A stretch of DNA of 64,000 nucleotides from Dactylosporangium roseum (GTDB taxonomy: Bacteria > Actinomycetota > Actinomycetes > Mycobacteriales > Micromonosporaceae): positions 3,711,001-3,775,000 of the forward strand of contig NZ_CP073721.1 in the NCBI RefSeq assembly GCF_025264685.1, given 5' to 3'. How positions within the stretch are numbered: position 1 is the stretch's first letter; every line of letters begins with the position of its first letter. Positions 38,988-48,403 of this stretch are shown piece after piece. The position numbers were made by a program, and so were the translations under genes. The notes beneath the pieces were generated by a model. That model saw only the letters and a program-made list of their open reading frames with translations. It made no database searches and was not told the DNA's origin.

Positions 38988-39203
38988 ATGGCTACGAGGG
39001 AAACGGGCGGGCAGTCCCAATCCGGGAAGTCGCGGCGCACCGAGGAAGAGGACGTCGTCGCGCCTGAGGTCAACCCGGAGGTGGCCGAGCGGGTCGAGCA
39101 GATCGGCGAGGACGTCGACGACCTCCTCGACGAGATCGACTCCGTGCTCGAGGAGAACGCCGAAGAGTTCGTCCGCGGATACGTGCAAAAGGGCGGCGAG
39201 TAG
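38988..39203 (+). CDS. pup: Prokaryotic ubiquitin-like protein Pup
   Basis: 71 residues, very acidic and mostly disordered, with the Mpa-binding helix (VAERVEQIGEDVDDLLDEID) in the middle. The C terminus is YVQKGGE. The final Glu is encoded directly (GAG before the stop), so no deamidation is needed before ligation by PafA, unlike tuberculosis Pup, which ends in Gln. ATG at 38,988 follows AGGAGG by seven bases. A terminator hairpin follows. Confidence 0.97.
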   Translation: MATRETGGQSQSGKSRRTEEEDVVAPEVNPEVAERVEQIGEDVDDLLDEIDSVLEENAEEFVRGYVQKGGE

Positions 39204-39220
39204 CCGTCACCGCTGAGCGA

Positions 39221-39252
39221 CCCGCCCGTCCGGCCGTAGCCGGGCGGGCGGG
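39221..39252 (+). terminator. Terminator after pup
   Basis: A GC-rich stem of about 14 pairs (CCCGCCCG / CGGGCGGG plus CCGGC / GCCGG with one wobble) and a four-base loop starts 17 bases after the pup stop. Confidence 0.75.
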
Positions 39253-39429
39253 CCGTATCAGGCCGCCGCGCGAGCTTCCGGGTTTCGCCACGGCTGGACC
39301 CCCGGTTTCGCGCAGAGCGTCGTGGCGCACCGCCGTGCGGCGCGGACACGGTGCCGCGGCGGCGTATTGTTGGCCCACCAGAGTCGATCACCACGGTCGA
39401 TCAGCGACCGATCGTTGAGAGGAGCTCCG

Positions 39430-40269
39430 TTGCCGACGGGTCTTGACCACTCCGGGCGCCTGCCTGGCGCGTTCCACGCCGCCGGGACCTCGTCGTTCAG
39501 CGAGTTCCTGGGGCAGGTGGCGCCCGACATGCTCCCGGGACGCCGGCCCCTGCCGCCGGGAATGGCGGCCGACGTGAGCGCACACGCCACCACGATCGTC
39601 GCGATCACCTGCGCCGACGGTGTGCTCATGGGCGGCGACCGGCGCGCGACGATGGGCAACCTCATCGCCCAGCGCGACATCGAGAAGGTCTTCGCCGCCG
39701 ACGCCTACTCCCTGGTCGGCATGGCCGGCACCGCCGGCTTCGGACTGGAGATGATGCGCCTGTTCCAGGTCGAACTGGAGCACTACGAGAAGATCGAGAG
39801 CTCGATGCTCTCGCTCGAGGCCAAGGCCAACCGGCTGGCCAGCATGGTCCGCAACAACCTCGGCGCCGCGATGCAGGGCCTGGCCGTCGTGCCGCTGTTC
39901 GCCGGGTTCGACACGGACGCCAAGTCGGTCGACAAGGCCGGCCGCATCTTCAGCTTCGACGTCGCCGGCGGCGTCTACGAGGAGCGCGGCTACGACTCGA
40001 TCGGCTCCGGCTCGCTGTTCGCGAAGTCGTCGCTCAAGAAGCGGTACCGGCCCGGCGTCACCACCGACGAGGCCGTGCGGATCGCGATCGAGGCGCTCTA
40101 CGACGCGGCCGACGACGACACCGCCACCGGCGGCCCGGACCTGCTGCGGGGCATCTTCCCGGTCATCATGACGGCGACGGTCGAGGGCACCCGGCGGTAC
40201 ACCGACGAGGAGATCAAGAACGTCGCCGAGCAGATCATCGCCGAGCGCGCCGAGAATCCCGGCGCCTGA
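39430..40269 (+). CDS. prcB: 20S proteasome beta subunit
   Basis: 279 residues from TTG at 39,430, chosen because GAGAGGAG lies just upstream and the propeptide length fits. The propeptide (1-53) ends at AHA, and autocleavage should expose T54 ([21 protein letters not shown]), the catalytic nucleophile. The expected Asp and Lys follow in GGDRRAT and DIEKVFAAD. The alpha/beta sandwich continues to the C terminus. It forms the inner rings of the proteasome. prcA follows after 39 bases with AAGGAG before its start. Confidence 0.95.
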   Translation: MPTGLDHSGRLPGAFHAAGTSSFSEFLGQVAPDMLPGRRPLPPGMAADVSAHATTIVAITCADGVLMGGDRRATMGNLIAQRDIEKVFAADAYSLVGMAGTAGFGLEMMRLFQVELEHYEKIESSMLSLEAKANRLASMVRNNLGAAMQGLAVVPLFAGFDTDAKSVDKAGRIFSFDVAGGVYEERGYDSIGSGSLFAKSSLKKRYRPGVTTDEAVRIAIEALYDAADDDTATGGPDLLRGIFPVIMTATVEGTRRYTDEEIKNVAEQIIAERAENPGA

Positions 40270-40308
40270 TCCCATCGACCAGACCGAACCGAAGGAGAAC
40301 CCGCCACC

Positions 40309-41166
40309 GTGGCCATGCAGTTCTACGCCTCGCCCGAGCAGATCATGCGGGATCGCTCGGAATACGCGCGCAAGGGCATCGCGCGTGGTCGCAGTGTCGT
40401 GGTGCTCAGCTACGAGGGAGGCGTGCTCTTCGTCGCCGAGAACCTGTCGACCGCCCTGCACAAGGTCAGCGAGATCTACGACCGGATCGGCTTCGCCGCC
40501 GTCGGCCGCTACCCGGAGTTCGAGAACCTCCGCTCGGCCGGCGTCCGGCTCGCCGACCTGCACGGGTATTCGTACTCGCGGCGCGACGTCACCGGCCGGC
40601 AGATCGCCAACGTCTACGCGCGCACCCTCGGCGCCATCTTCACCGAGCAGCAGAAGCCCTTCGAGGTCGAGATCTGCGTCGCCGAGGTGGGCGCGGCGGT
40701 GGAGGACGACGAGCTCTACCGCATCACCTACGACGGGTCCGTCCAGGACGAGCCCGGCCTGGTGACGATGGGCGGCCAGTCCGACGCCATCTCCGGTGCC
40801 GTCAAGTCCCGCCTGCGGCCCGACCAGACGCTCGCTGAGGCCTTGAAACTGGCGGTGGAGGGTCTGGGCAGTGTCGGCGGGGAGAACAGCCAGCCGCGCA
40901 AGCTGACGGCCAACCAGCTCGAGGTGGCGGTCCTCGACCGCAACCGCCCGGGCCGGACCTTCCGCCGGCTGACCGGGCTCGCCCTGACCGCGATCCTGGA
41001 GGACACCACCGCCAAGCCGGCCGCCACCCCGGAGACGGGCCTGGAGGACAAGCCCCAGCCGCCGGCCTCCCCGAGCACTCCGGCCGACAACGCCTCCGGC
41101 CCGGCTCCGTCCGCCGGTGCGGCGGAGGAGAGCCCGGAGGCCGGCGACAAGCAGGACGACAAGTAA
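40309..41166 (+). CDS. prcA: 20S proteasome alpha subunit
   Basis: 285 residues. The alpha-subunit N-terminal gate and helix are visible ([43 protein letters not shown]), shown here as the family pattern. The core ends near residue 235 ([14 protein letters not shown]). A disordered Pro/Ala/Glu/Asp tail of about 45 residues follows, longer than in tuberculosis. GTG 40,309 and ATG 40,315 are both possible starts. It forms the outer rings that dock Mpa. A strong hairpin after the stop closes the operon. Confidence 0.94.
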   Translation: MAMQFYASPEQIMRDRSEYARKGIARGRSVVVLSYEGGVLFVAENLSTALHKVSEIYDRIGFAAVGRYPEFENLRSAGVRLADLHGYSYSRRDVTGRQIANVYARTLGAIFTEQQKPFEVEICVAEVGAAVEDDELYRITYDGSVQDEPGLVTMGGQSDAISGAVKSRLRPDQTLAEALKLAVEGLGSVGGENSQPRKLTANQLEVAVLDRNRPGRTFRRLTGLALTAILEDTTAKPAATPETGLEDKPQPPASPSTPADNASGPAPSAGAAEESPEAGDKQDDK

Positions 41167-41178
41167 CCAGCGCCGCGC

Positions 41179-41216
41179 ACGACGCGGTGGTCCGCCGGAG
41201 CGGGCCACCGCGTCGT
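41179..41216 (+). terminator. Terminator after prcA
   Basis: A 12-bp perfect stem (ACGACGCGGTGG / CCACCGCGTCGT), extendable by about four pairs, starts 12 bases after the prcA stop. It marks the boundary of the proteasome operon and the glycan island. Confidence 0.8.
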
Positions 41217-41259
41217 CGTCTGTCGCCGGCCGCCACCCGGACGAGGTGAGGAACAGCGG

Positions 41260-41485
41260 CAAGGCCGCGACGTCCAGCCCGACAACCCAGGTCGACCCGG
41301 ACAGGGCCGGCAACTCGGGCACGGGCTCGCGAGGTGTCGCCGCCGAGGCCCGCCGGCCGCCGCGCGTTGCGGAGCGCGCCGTCCCGGGTCGAGCGGCGAC
41401 CGCGATCGACAGATGCCACCCGCGCGACTGTGCGGCACAGTCTCGTAGCGCAACACCGGGTGGACAGACGACCGCACGGCCCTTC
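41260..41485 (-). repeat. Decayed short mobile-element copy, reverse orientation
   Basis: Read on the minus strand it follows the complete 30,828 copy: GGTCGTCTGTCCACC, GGTGTTGCGCTAC, GTGCCGCACAGTCGCGCG, CGACCCGGGACGGCGCG, CTCGGCGGCGACACCTCG, CCGAGTTGCCGGCC and the right end GGACGTCGCGGCCTTG. The hairpin block is missing and the left end is degenerate next to the stop of the membrane-protein gene. It fills the gap between the prcA terminator and the glycan island. Confidence 0.65.
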
Positions 41486-41488
41486 GGC

Positions 41489-44400
41489 CTAGCGGGCCGG
41501 ACGGACCCCGGACAAGGTCAGCTTGGTAGCCGGTTCGCCGCCCTGCTGCATGACGTACAGCGGCTGGCGGGTGTCGTAGCCACGCCACTGCAGGCAACTA
41601 CCGACCCGGATGGGCAGGTCCGGCGCGAGGCCCGGCAGCGACGACGCGGCGATTCGGTGGCTCGTGTGGAAGTCGCCGTCGGTGATCGCGATCCGCGCGT
41701 CCCCCAGATCGCCGGCGTCACTCGACAGCGTGGCGAGCGGGTAGTCGACGAGGTTGACGCCGGCCGGCAGGTCGATCCGGCCGACCATGTCCGTCGTGGT
41801 GCGCCACGCCTCGACGCCGCCGCCGACCGGACCGGCCACGGGCACCACACGACCGTCCGGGAACCGCACCGACTTCGCGTCGCCGGGCGGGGAGCCGGGC
41901 ACCGGATGGAGCTTGTTGTCCGCGCCGAGCAGGTACAGCGCCGGGCGCGCACCCTCGGCGAGCGCCGCGGTGAGCTGAAACCCGCTGTCCCTCGCCGCCG
42001 GTTTGGCCAGCGTGGTGGCCACATCGGGGCGCGCGCCCGACACGGCGGCCGAGGCGACCACCTCGCCGTCGTCGACCAGCACCACGCTCCGGGCGGGTGT
42101 CCCGGTCGCGCTGTCGACCGCCCAGCCGGAGACGTCCACGATGGTCTTCGGTGCCCATGACGTGATCGGGACGTCGACCGACGGGCCGGTGGCCACCGAG
42201 TCCAGATAGTTCGGGCTCGCTCCCCAGTCACAGGGTGAGCCGCTGAACCACAGGTCGGTGGTCAGCGGTGGTTCCTGCAACGCCGGCATCGGCACGCCGC
42301 CGGCGGCGAGGTCCCGCCGCAGCAGGATCAGGGTTCCGTGGGTGCGCAGCACCGGCACCCAGCCGTCCAGGATGTACTGACTGACCTCGTAGTGCCGGAT
42401 GTTGCTGCGGATGTCGTCCCAGCTCGGAAGGCCCATGAGCGTCAGGGGCGCCACACTGCCCCGAACCCCCCACGGCCAGGCGTCGAAGACCACGACCGGC
42501 GGCCTGGACTCCTTCAGCTCGTCGATGAGGATGCGTTGCGCTCCGGGCGGGATGGCCATGTCGACGTGGGTGAACCTGGTGCCGGGCACGCGCTGCAGCA
42601 GGAAGTAGATGTAGCCGAGGCTGGAGGTCATGTCGAACACGGGCTTGTCGGCACCGGCGTAGGTCCGCAGTGTGGTGTCCAGATCAGCGATCATGGTCGC
42701 GTCGATCCAGCCCGTCCGGGCGTAACCGATGCGGGGCACGCCCGACACGACGGACCCGCGGACGCGGTGCTGGTCGCCGAGGTGCTCGAGCCTGCTCTGC
42801 AACACGCTCATACTCAGCACCACGGCGAGGACCAGGGCCGCGGCCGCGGTTGCGCGGGCGGAGAAGCCGGGCCTCGGCACGCGCCACCGCAGCCGGTCGG
42901 CCATCACGTCGGTGAGTCCGGCGACCTTCCACAGCCAGTACAGGATCAGCGGTATCGCCACCTGGAACACCTGACCCACGTGGGGCGTGTCGAAGCGGCC
43001 CAGCGCCTTCTCCTCGTAGAAGGCCAGGAATCCCGCCAACGCCACGGCCACCCAGTCCCGCGAGCTCCAGTCGGTCCGGCGGTACATCCGCCACGCCACG
43101 GCCGCGATGGTCAGCAGGACGGCGACGATCCCCGCGCCCCACGTGCGGAAGTCGCGGGTCGAGGCCGAGCTCAACGGCAGCGCGCCGGCCTCGTTGTGTC
43201 CCGGCCCGAAGATGACGTAGTAGTCGACGAACGGGCGCAGCGTGCCCGACGCCGCCAGGACGACGCCCAGGATCACCAGTGCGACGACGCCGGTGCCGGC
43301 GCACCACCGGCTGCGCAGCAGCGCCTGCCACAGGCTCAGCCCGGGCCTGCGGTGCCGGAGGTCCGCGGCGACCACGCAGGCCAACGCGGGCAGGGCGAGG
43401 AAGGTCGTCTCCGGGACCAGGATCGCCTGGACGAACAGCACCAGGGTCAGCCCGACCGACCAGCCGCGGCTGGTGCGGCGCAACGTCGCGCCGAGCAGGA
43501 TCAGTGATACCGGAACCAGGACGAACCTGGTGTCCAGATACGGCGACATGCCCAGGAACGCCACGCCGAAGAAAGCGGCGAACCACGGGTTGCCGTTCGA
43601 GACCCAGACCGCGAACAGGTACAGCCCGACCACGGCCAACGGGGTGACCAGGACCTCCAGGCCGGTCCAGGCACCCCAGACGCTCGTGCCGAAGATGTGC
43701 ATGGCCACGTTCGCCTGGAGGACGTCCGCGAACAGGCCATGGATGAACAACTGGTCCCGCCAGGGCATGAACCCGCGGTTGAGCAGATCACCGCCGGTCA
43801 TGTGCTGGGCGTCGTCGAACCCCTGGAACCCCGCCACGTTGCCGATGAGCCGGGACGTCGCGAGGAAGACGGCGACGGATCCGACGACGTGGACGCCGAG
43901 CGTGCGTTCCACCGCTCTGGCCGGCCGTCCGGCACGCAGTTGCCGGACCGTCCACCAGGACACCGCGAGGATGCCGAGGATCGCCAGCCACCAGGGCAAC
44001 CAGGGGTAGTGGTGCTCGAAGCCCCGCCCGATCATCACCGTTCTGTCGGACACGAACCACACGCCGGCGATCGCCGCGATCGCCCCACCGGCACCGTTGG
44101 CCACGGCCAGCGCCGGCCAGAAGGCGATCGCCCGGCGCTCCGGCCGGTCCTCCGCCGGCCGCCGCGACGACCACCAGGTGCCTGCCGCGGCCGCCGCGCC
44201 CACGACGATCAGGTAGAGCAGTCCACACGCGACAGTGAACCGGCTTATCAGGTCGCCGCCGCGCACGGCCGCGCTCATGACGACGACGCCGGTCGGCGCC
44301 GCTGTCCGGGCCAGCACGCCCCACCAGCCCTTGCCCGGCGGATCACGGTCGGGATCCACCAGCGCCACCGGAGTCCCGGTCGACGGGCGCACCGGCCGTC

Positions 44401-44707
44401 GCAGCGGACCCCACCAGGTGAGCAACGCGAACAGGGCAATAGCGACGATCGGGAAGATATCCACCACGAGCCGATACGCCCAGAACGATGCCATGAACGG
44501 GTAGTTCGCGAACACCGGGTAGCCGACGATGCCGGTCGGCCGGGGCAGTGAACGCGGCACCACGGACCACATCGCCAGACAGGCCGCGGCCGAGCCCAAC
44601 ATGGCGATCCCGAGCCGGGCCGACGTCCGGCGCCAGTCATCTGTCCGGCGTCGCTCGGACGGCGCGTTCGGGGCCGTGGATTCCTGCGCGACACTGTCGA
44701 CGCTCAC
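41489..44707 (-). CDS. Large polytopic membrane protein, probable GT-C glycosyltransferase
   Basis: About 1072 residues from GTG at 44,707, which has GGAG five bases upstream (an upstream GTG at 44,725 has no such site). Some twelve or more membrane helices fill the first ~640 residues. An acidic pair sits in an outer loop (GFQGFDDAQHMTGGDLLNRGFMPW), as in GT-C enzymes. The last ~430 residues are extracytoplasmic: first an alpha/beta part (KPVFDMTSSLGYIYFLLQRVPGTRF), then beta-rich modules (TIVDVSGWAVDSATGTPARSVVLVDDG, GFQLTAALAEGARPALYLLGAD) that may bind sugar or wall. It probably transfers a lipid-linked sugar outside the membrane. The donor is unknown. Confidence 0.75.
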   Translation of the reverse strand: MSVDSVAQESTAPNAPSERRRTDDWRRTSARLGIAMLGSAAACLAMWSVVPRSLPRPTGIVGYPVFANYPFMASFWAYRLVVDIFPIVAIALFALLTWWGPLRRPVRPSTGTPVALVDPDRDPPGKGWWGVLARTAAPTGVVVMSAAVRGGDLISRFTVACGLLYLIVVGAAAAAGTWWSSRRPAEDRPERRAIAFWPALAVANGAGGAIAAIAGVWFVSDRTVMIGRGFEHHYPWLPWWLAILGILAVSWWTVRQLRAGRPARAVERTLGVHVVGSVAVFLATSRLIGNVAGFQGFDDAQHMTGGDLLNRGFMPWRDQLFIHGLFADVLQANVAMHIFGTSVWGAWTGLEVLVTPLAVVGLYLFAVWVSNGNPWFAAFFGVAFLGMSPYLDTRFVLVPVSLILLGATLRRTSRGWSVGLTLVLFVQAILVPETTFLALPALACVVAADLRHRRPGLSLWQALLRSRWCAGTGVVALVILGVVLAASGTLRPFVDYYVIFGPGHNEAGALPLSSASTRDFRTWGAGIVAVLLTIAAVAWRMYRRTDWSSRDWVAVALAGFLAFYEEKALGRFDTPHVGQVFQVAIPLILYWLWKVAGLTDVMADRLRWRVPRPGFSARATAAAALVLAVVLSMSVLQSRLEHLGDQHRVRGSVVSGVPRIGYARTGWIDATMIADLDTTLRTYAGADKPVFDMTSSLGYIYFLLQRVPGTRFTHVDMAIPPGAQRILIDELKESRPPVVVFDAWPWGVRGSVAPLTLMGLPSWDDIRSNIRHYEVSQYILDGWVPVLRTHGTLILLRRDLAAGGVPMPALQEPPLTTDLWFSGSPCDWGASPNYLDSVATGPSVDVPITSWAPKTIVDVSGWAVDSATGTPARSVVLVDDGEVVASAAVSGARPDVATTLAKPAARDSGFQLTAALAEGARPALYLLGADNKLHPVPGSPPGDAKSVRFPDGRVVPVAGPVGGGVEAWRTTTDMVGRIDLPAGVNLVDYPLATLSSDAGDLGDARIAITDGDFHTSHRIAASSLPGLAPDLPIRVGSCLQWRGYDTRQPLYVMQQGGEPATKLTLSGVRPAR

Positions 44708-44951
44708 TGCTGCTCCCTCGCTCACCCTCGGTACGGAGGATGTTGTCGGTAGAGCGTGCCATACGCATCAAGCGGGCCGGTCGCTACCGATGGCGACCGT
44801 CACGATCGCCCCGTATCATCCGTTTTTTGAGGCTGGTGCCTGGTGCCGTAGCGCCTGACTTTTCGCGCACTTCCGGATGTTCTATTGTCATCCAGTTACG
44901 ACGCCCACCCCCAACCTCCACGGTTCTGACGAGCCAGGAAGCGACCGAGGA

Positions 44952-46205
44952 ATGACCCCTGCTGTTGAGTCGGCTACTCGAACGCTGCCACCGCAACCGC
45001 ACGATGTCGAGCTCCTGCTCCCGGCTGATGACGTGGCCGACCCCGAAGTGACCATTCTGATCCCGGCGGTGAACGAAGAGCTCACTGTGGGTGATTTCGT
45101 CGCGTGGTGCCATGAGGGGCTCCAGGACGCCGGCGTGGTGGGCGAGATACTCATCGTCGACAGTTCGACCGACGCGACGGCGGAAATCGCGCTGGCCGGC
45201 GGCGCGCGGGTGCTGCGGACTCCGAAGCGCGGGCTGGGCCGGGCGTACATCGACGCCATTCCGTTCGTCCGCGGTCGCTACGTCATCATGGGCGACGCCG
45301 ACTGCACCTATGACTTCCGGCGGCTGGGGCTCTTCGTCGAGGCGATGCGCGACGGCAGCGAGTTTGCGATGGGCTCGCGCTGGCGTGGCTCCATCGAGCC
45401 GGGCGCGATGCCTCGGCTGCATCAATATTTCGGCACTCCGGTGACCACCTGGGCACTCAACGTGCTGTACGGCAGCAAATTCACCGACATCCACTGCGGT
45501 ATGCGCGGCATCACCCGGGAAGCGCTGCTCCGGATGGGACTGGTCTCCCAGTCATGGGAGTATGCCTCGGAGATGGTGCTCAAATCGGTCCGGATGCAAC
45601 TGCGGACCACCGAGGTGCCGGTCACGTTCCTCAAGGACCGCGACGGCCGGCTGTCGCATCACAAGCGGTCGGGCTGGTTCTCGCCGTTCGCGGCGGCCTG
45701 GATCAACCTGCGGGCCATGTTCATCCACGGCGCCGAGTTCTTTCTGTTCAAACCCGGCATCGCCTTCCTGGCGCTGGGCCTGCTCTTCACGTTGCCGCTG
45801 AGTTTCGGTCCCATCACCGTCGGTCAGGTGACGTTCAGTCTCTACACCATGCTGATCGGCGTCGCGTTGGCCGTGGTCGGGCTGCAGAGCATCTATTTCG
45901 GCTGTCTGGCCCATATTTTCCTGGACTATTCCGGTCTGCGACGAGAACGCTGGCAACGTCTGTTCAAGTACACCCGTACGGTGCTCGCCAGCGCCGCACT
46001 CTTCGTGGTCGGTCTGGCGCTGGTCGTCACCCTCGTGGTGGTGTACGTGCAAAATTCGTACGCCCTCCCCGATCCGCAGGCGATGGTCAACCACCTGGCC
46101 ATCACCGGCCTGCTCCTCATGATCGTCGCGTTCTCCACCTTCTGCTTCACGCTGCTGCTGCACGCCACCCAGGTCCGCTACGGAGCCCGCGATGACCGTT
46201 CCTGA
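44952..46205 (+). CDS. DPM1-type GT2 glycosyltransferase with C-terminal membrane helices
   Basis: 417 residues from ATG at 44,952; upstream starts only add a disordered lead. The GT-A domain has VTILIPAVNEELTVGDFV, ILIVDSSTDATAEIA, RGLGRAYIDAI and the metal motif GDADCTYDF, then GSRWRGSIEPGAMPRLHQYFG. Three or four membrane helices follow from about residue 265. Such enzymes make polyprenyl-phosphate sugars on the inner face, which GT-C enzymes then use. The first gene of the plus-strand heptose operon, it overlaps the next gene by 14 bases. Confidence 0.88.
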   Translation: MTPAVESATRTLPPQPHDVELLLPADDVADPEVTILIPAVNEELTVGDFVAWCHEGLQDAGVVGEILIVDSSTDATAEIALAGGARVLRTPKRGLGRAYIDAIPFVRGRYVIMGDADCTYDFRRLGLFVEAMRDGSEFAMGSRWRGSIEPGAMPRLHQYFGTPVTTWALNVLYGSKFTDIHCGMRGITREALLRMGLVSQSWEYASEMVLKSVRMQLRTTEVPVTFLKDRDGRLSHHKRSGWFSPFAAAWINLRAMFIHGAEFFLFKPGIAFLALGLLFTLPLSFGPITVGQVTFSLYTMLIGVALAVVGLQSIYFGCLAHIFLDYSGLRRERWQRLFKYTRTVLASAALFVVGLALVVTLVVVYVQNSYALPDPQAMVNHLAITGLLLMIVAFSTFCFTLLLHATQVRYGARDDRS

Positions 46206-46830
46206 CACCCGCACCACGTCGTTCGGTGAGCAGGCCGACCTGACCATGGTGGACCGTTTCGGCGTCTGGCTCTCCCAGCGCCAGATCCGCCGCACCGTCG
46301 GCGACCTGACGGGCCGGGACGTCGCCGACTTCGGCTGCGGCTACGACGCGAAGACCATGCGGCACTATCTCGGGGTGGTGCGCACGGCCACGCTCGTGGA
46401 CCTCAGCCTGGCCCCGGATCTGCTCACGGTGCCGAACGTCCGGGCCATCGAGGGCCCGCTGCCGGACAGCCTGGCCGCCCTGCCCGACGCGTCGCTGGAC
46501 GTCGTGATGTGCATGTCGGTGCTGGAGCATCTGTGGGAGCCGCAGCTCAGCCTCAACGAGTTCCGCCGGCTGCTGCGCCCCGGCGGGGTCTGCGCCGTCA
46601 ACGTGCCGTCCTGGCTGGGCAAGCGGGCGCTCGAGTACTCCGCCTTCAAGCTCGGGAAGTCTCCGGTGGAGGAGATGAACGACCACAAGACGTACTACGA
46701 TCCCAAGGATCTCTGGCCCTTGCTGGTGAAGGCCGGCTTCCGGCCCATCAACATCCGCTGCTTCCGGCACAAGTTCCGCCTGAACACCTTCGCGCTCTGC
46801 CGGGTCGACAAGGAGTCTGTGACAACGTGA
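46192..46830 (+). CDS. SAM-dependent methyltransferase (class I)
   Basis: 212 residues. The SAM site is VADFGCGYDAKTM, with DLSLAPDLL at the acidic second strand, ASLDVVMCMSVLEHLWEP, and LRPGGVCAVNVPSWLGKR. It has the Methyltransf_11 form usual in sugar clusters. The start overlaps the GT2 gene and the stop overlaps the SIS gene (GTGA). It probably methylates a sugar or nucleotide sugar of the island's product. Specificity cannot be read. Confidence 0.85.
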   Translation: MTVPDTRTTSFGEQADLTMVDRFGVWLSQRQIRRTVGDLTGRDVADFGCGYDAKTMRHYLGVVRTATLVDLSLAPDLLTVPNVRAIEGPLPDSLAALPDASLDVVMCMSVLEHLWEPQLSLNEFRRLLRPGGVCAVNVPSWLGKRALEYSAFKLGKSPVEEMNDHKTYYDPKDLWPLLVKAGFRPINIRCFRHKFRLNTFALCRVDKESVTT

Positions 46831-47423
46831 CCTTTACCAAGGAGTTCCTGGCCGAGACGGTCGCGGTGGTCGAGGCCATCGACGCGGAACAGGTCGAAGC
46901 GGTCGCCCGGGGCATCGCGGCGGTCCGCGAGCGCGAGGGCCGGCTGTTCATCCTCGGTGTCGGCGGCTCGGCCGGGCACGCGTCGCATGCGGTGAACGAC
47001 TTCCGCAAGATCTGCGACATCGAGTCGTACGCGCCCACCGACAACGTGTCGGAGCTGACCGCCCGGGCCAACGACGAGGGCTGGCACACCACGTTCGCCG
47101 CCTGGTTGCACGGCTCCCGGCTGTCCGAGAAGGACGCCCTGCTGATCTTCTCGGTCGGCGGCGGCGACGAGGCCAAGGGCGTCTCGACGAACATCGTCGC
47201 GGCGCTCAAGCTGGCGGTGGAGCGCAAGGCGCCCATCTACGGCATCGTGGGTCGCGACGGTGGCACCACGGCCGGCCTGGCAACGGCGTGCGTGGTGATC
47301 CCGCCGCTGTTCCCGAACCACATCACCCCGCACACCGAGGGCCTGGCCGCGGTCGTCTGGCACCTGCTCGTCAGCCATCCGGCGCTGGCCCGGGTCGCAA
47401 CCCGTTGGGAGTCCCTCACGTGA
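46827..47423 (+). CDS. gmhA: SIS-domain isomerase, GmhA-like (sedoheptulose 7-phosphate)
   Basis: 198 residues from GTG at 46,827, overlapping the previous stop. The SIS phosphate-binding loops are FILGVGGSAGHASHAVNDFRK and LLIFSVGGGDEAKG. The C-terminal helix THTEGLAAVVWHLL-type segment (PHTEGLAAVVWHLL) aligns with the metal and catalytic helix of GmhA. The final His is kept, and Glu stands where E. coli GmhA has Gln172. It would turn sedoheptulose 7-phosphate into D-glycero-D-manno-heptose 7-phosphate. The assignment rests on the family plus the HddA, GmhB and HddC genes downstream. Another ketose substrate is possible. Confidence 0.75.
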   Translation: MTFTKEFLAETVAVVEAIDAEQVEAVARGIAAVREREGRLFILGVGGSAGHASHAVNDFRKICDIESYAPTDNVSELTARANDEGWHTTFAAWLHGSRLSEKDALLIFSVGGGDEAKGVSTNIVAALKLAVERKAPIYGIVGRDGGTTAGLATACVVIPPLFPNHITPHTEGLAAVVWHLLVSHPALARVATRWESLT

Positions 47424-48403
47424 CGACGCTGCGACGCATCGCGGTCATCGGCGGCGCGGGCTTCATCGGCGGGCATTTCGTCGAGACCCTGCTGGCCCGC
47501 CAAGGGGTGGAGCAGGTCACCGTCTACGACAACTTCTCCTCCGGCCGGCGCTGGCACCTCGCCGACGTCGCCGACGACCCGCGCCTGCGCGTGGTGGTCG
47601 GCGACGTGCGCGACCTGGAGCCGCTGTGCGCGGCGGTGGACGCTCACGACACCGTGATCCACCTCGCCTCCAACCCGGACATCGCGGCCGCCGTGACGAA
47701 CCCGGCGGTCGACTTCGACCAGGGCACCATGCTGACCCACCACGTGGCCGAGGCGGCTCGGCGGGGCGGCGTCGAGCTGGTGCTGTACGCCTCGGGCAGC
47801 GGGGTGTACGGCGACCTCGGCGAAACCGTCGCGCAGGAGGACCACGGCCCGATGGTGCCGGTGTCCACGTACGGAGCGAGCAAGCTCGCCGGCGAGGCGC
47901 TGCTGTCCGCGTACGCGTTCATGTTCGGCGTGCGCGCCCGGTGCTTCCGGTTCGGCAACGTGGTCGGCCCACGGCAGACCCACGGCGTCGGGTTCGACTT
48001 CGTCCGGCGGCTCATCGCCGACCCGGCCCGGCTGCGGATCCTCGGCGACGGCCGGCAGAGCAAGTCCTACGTGTACGTCCACGACGTGATCGCGGCGGTG
48101 CTCACCGCCGCCGCGGACGGCACCGCCCCCTTCGCGGTGTACAACGTCGCCACCGAGGACTACATCACGGTCAACGAGATCGCCGAGCTGGCGATGGAGG
48201 TGCTCGACCTGCCACCCGGCTCCACCGTCTTCGAGCACACCGGCGGCGACCGGGGCTGGAAGGGCGACGTACCGGTGGTCCGGCTGGACTCCGACCGCAT
48301 CCGTGCCCTCGGCTGGAAGAACGAACGGTCCTGCCGGGAAGCGTTGCGCGACTCGATGGCCGCGATGGTGGACGACGCCCGGCTCGGCAGGTTCGACACT
48401 TGA
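47420..48403 (+). CDS. NAD-dependent sugar-nucleotide epimerase/dehydratase
   Basis: 327 residues of the extended SDR family. The cofactor loop is VIGGAGFIGGHF. The catalytic Ser is in YASGSGVYGD and the Tyr-Lys pair in STYGASKLAGEALLSAY. Later blocks (RFGNVVGPRQTHGVGFDFVRRL, LGDGRQSKSYVYVHDVI) are like UDP-glucose 4-epimerases. GTG overlaps the SIS stop. In this operon it may act on GDP-heptose or another activated sugar. The substrate and the epimerised position are unknown. Confidence 0.87.
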   Translation: MTTLRRIAVIGGAGFIGGHFVETLLARQGVEQVTVYDNFSSGRRWHLADVADDPRLRVVVGDVRDLEPLCAAVDAHDTVIHLASNPDIAAAVTNPAVDFDQGTMLTHHVAEAARRGGVELVLYASGSGVYGDLGETVAQEDHGPMVPVSTYGASKLAGEALLSAYAFMFGVRARCFRFGNVVGPRQTHGVGFDFVRRLIADPARLRILGDGRQSKSYVYVHDVIAAVLTAAADGTAPFAVYNVATEDYITVNEIAELAMEVLDLPPGSTVFEHTGGDRGWKGDVPVVRLDSDRIRALGWKNERSCREALRDSMAAMVDDARLGRFDT

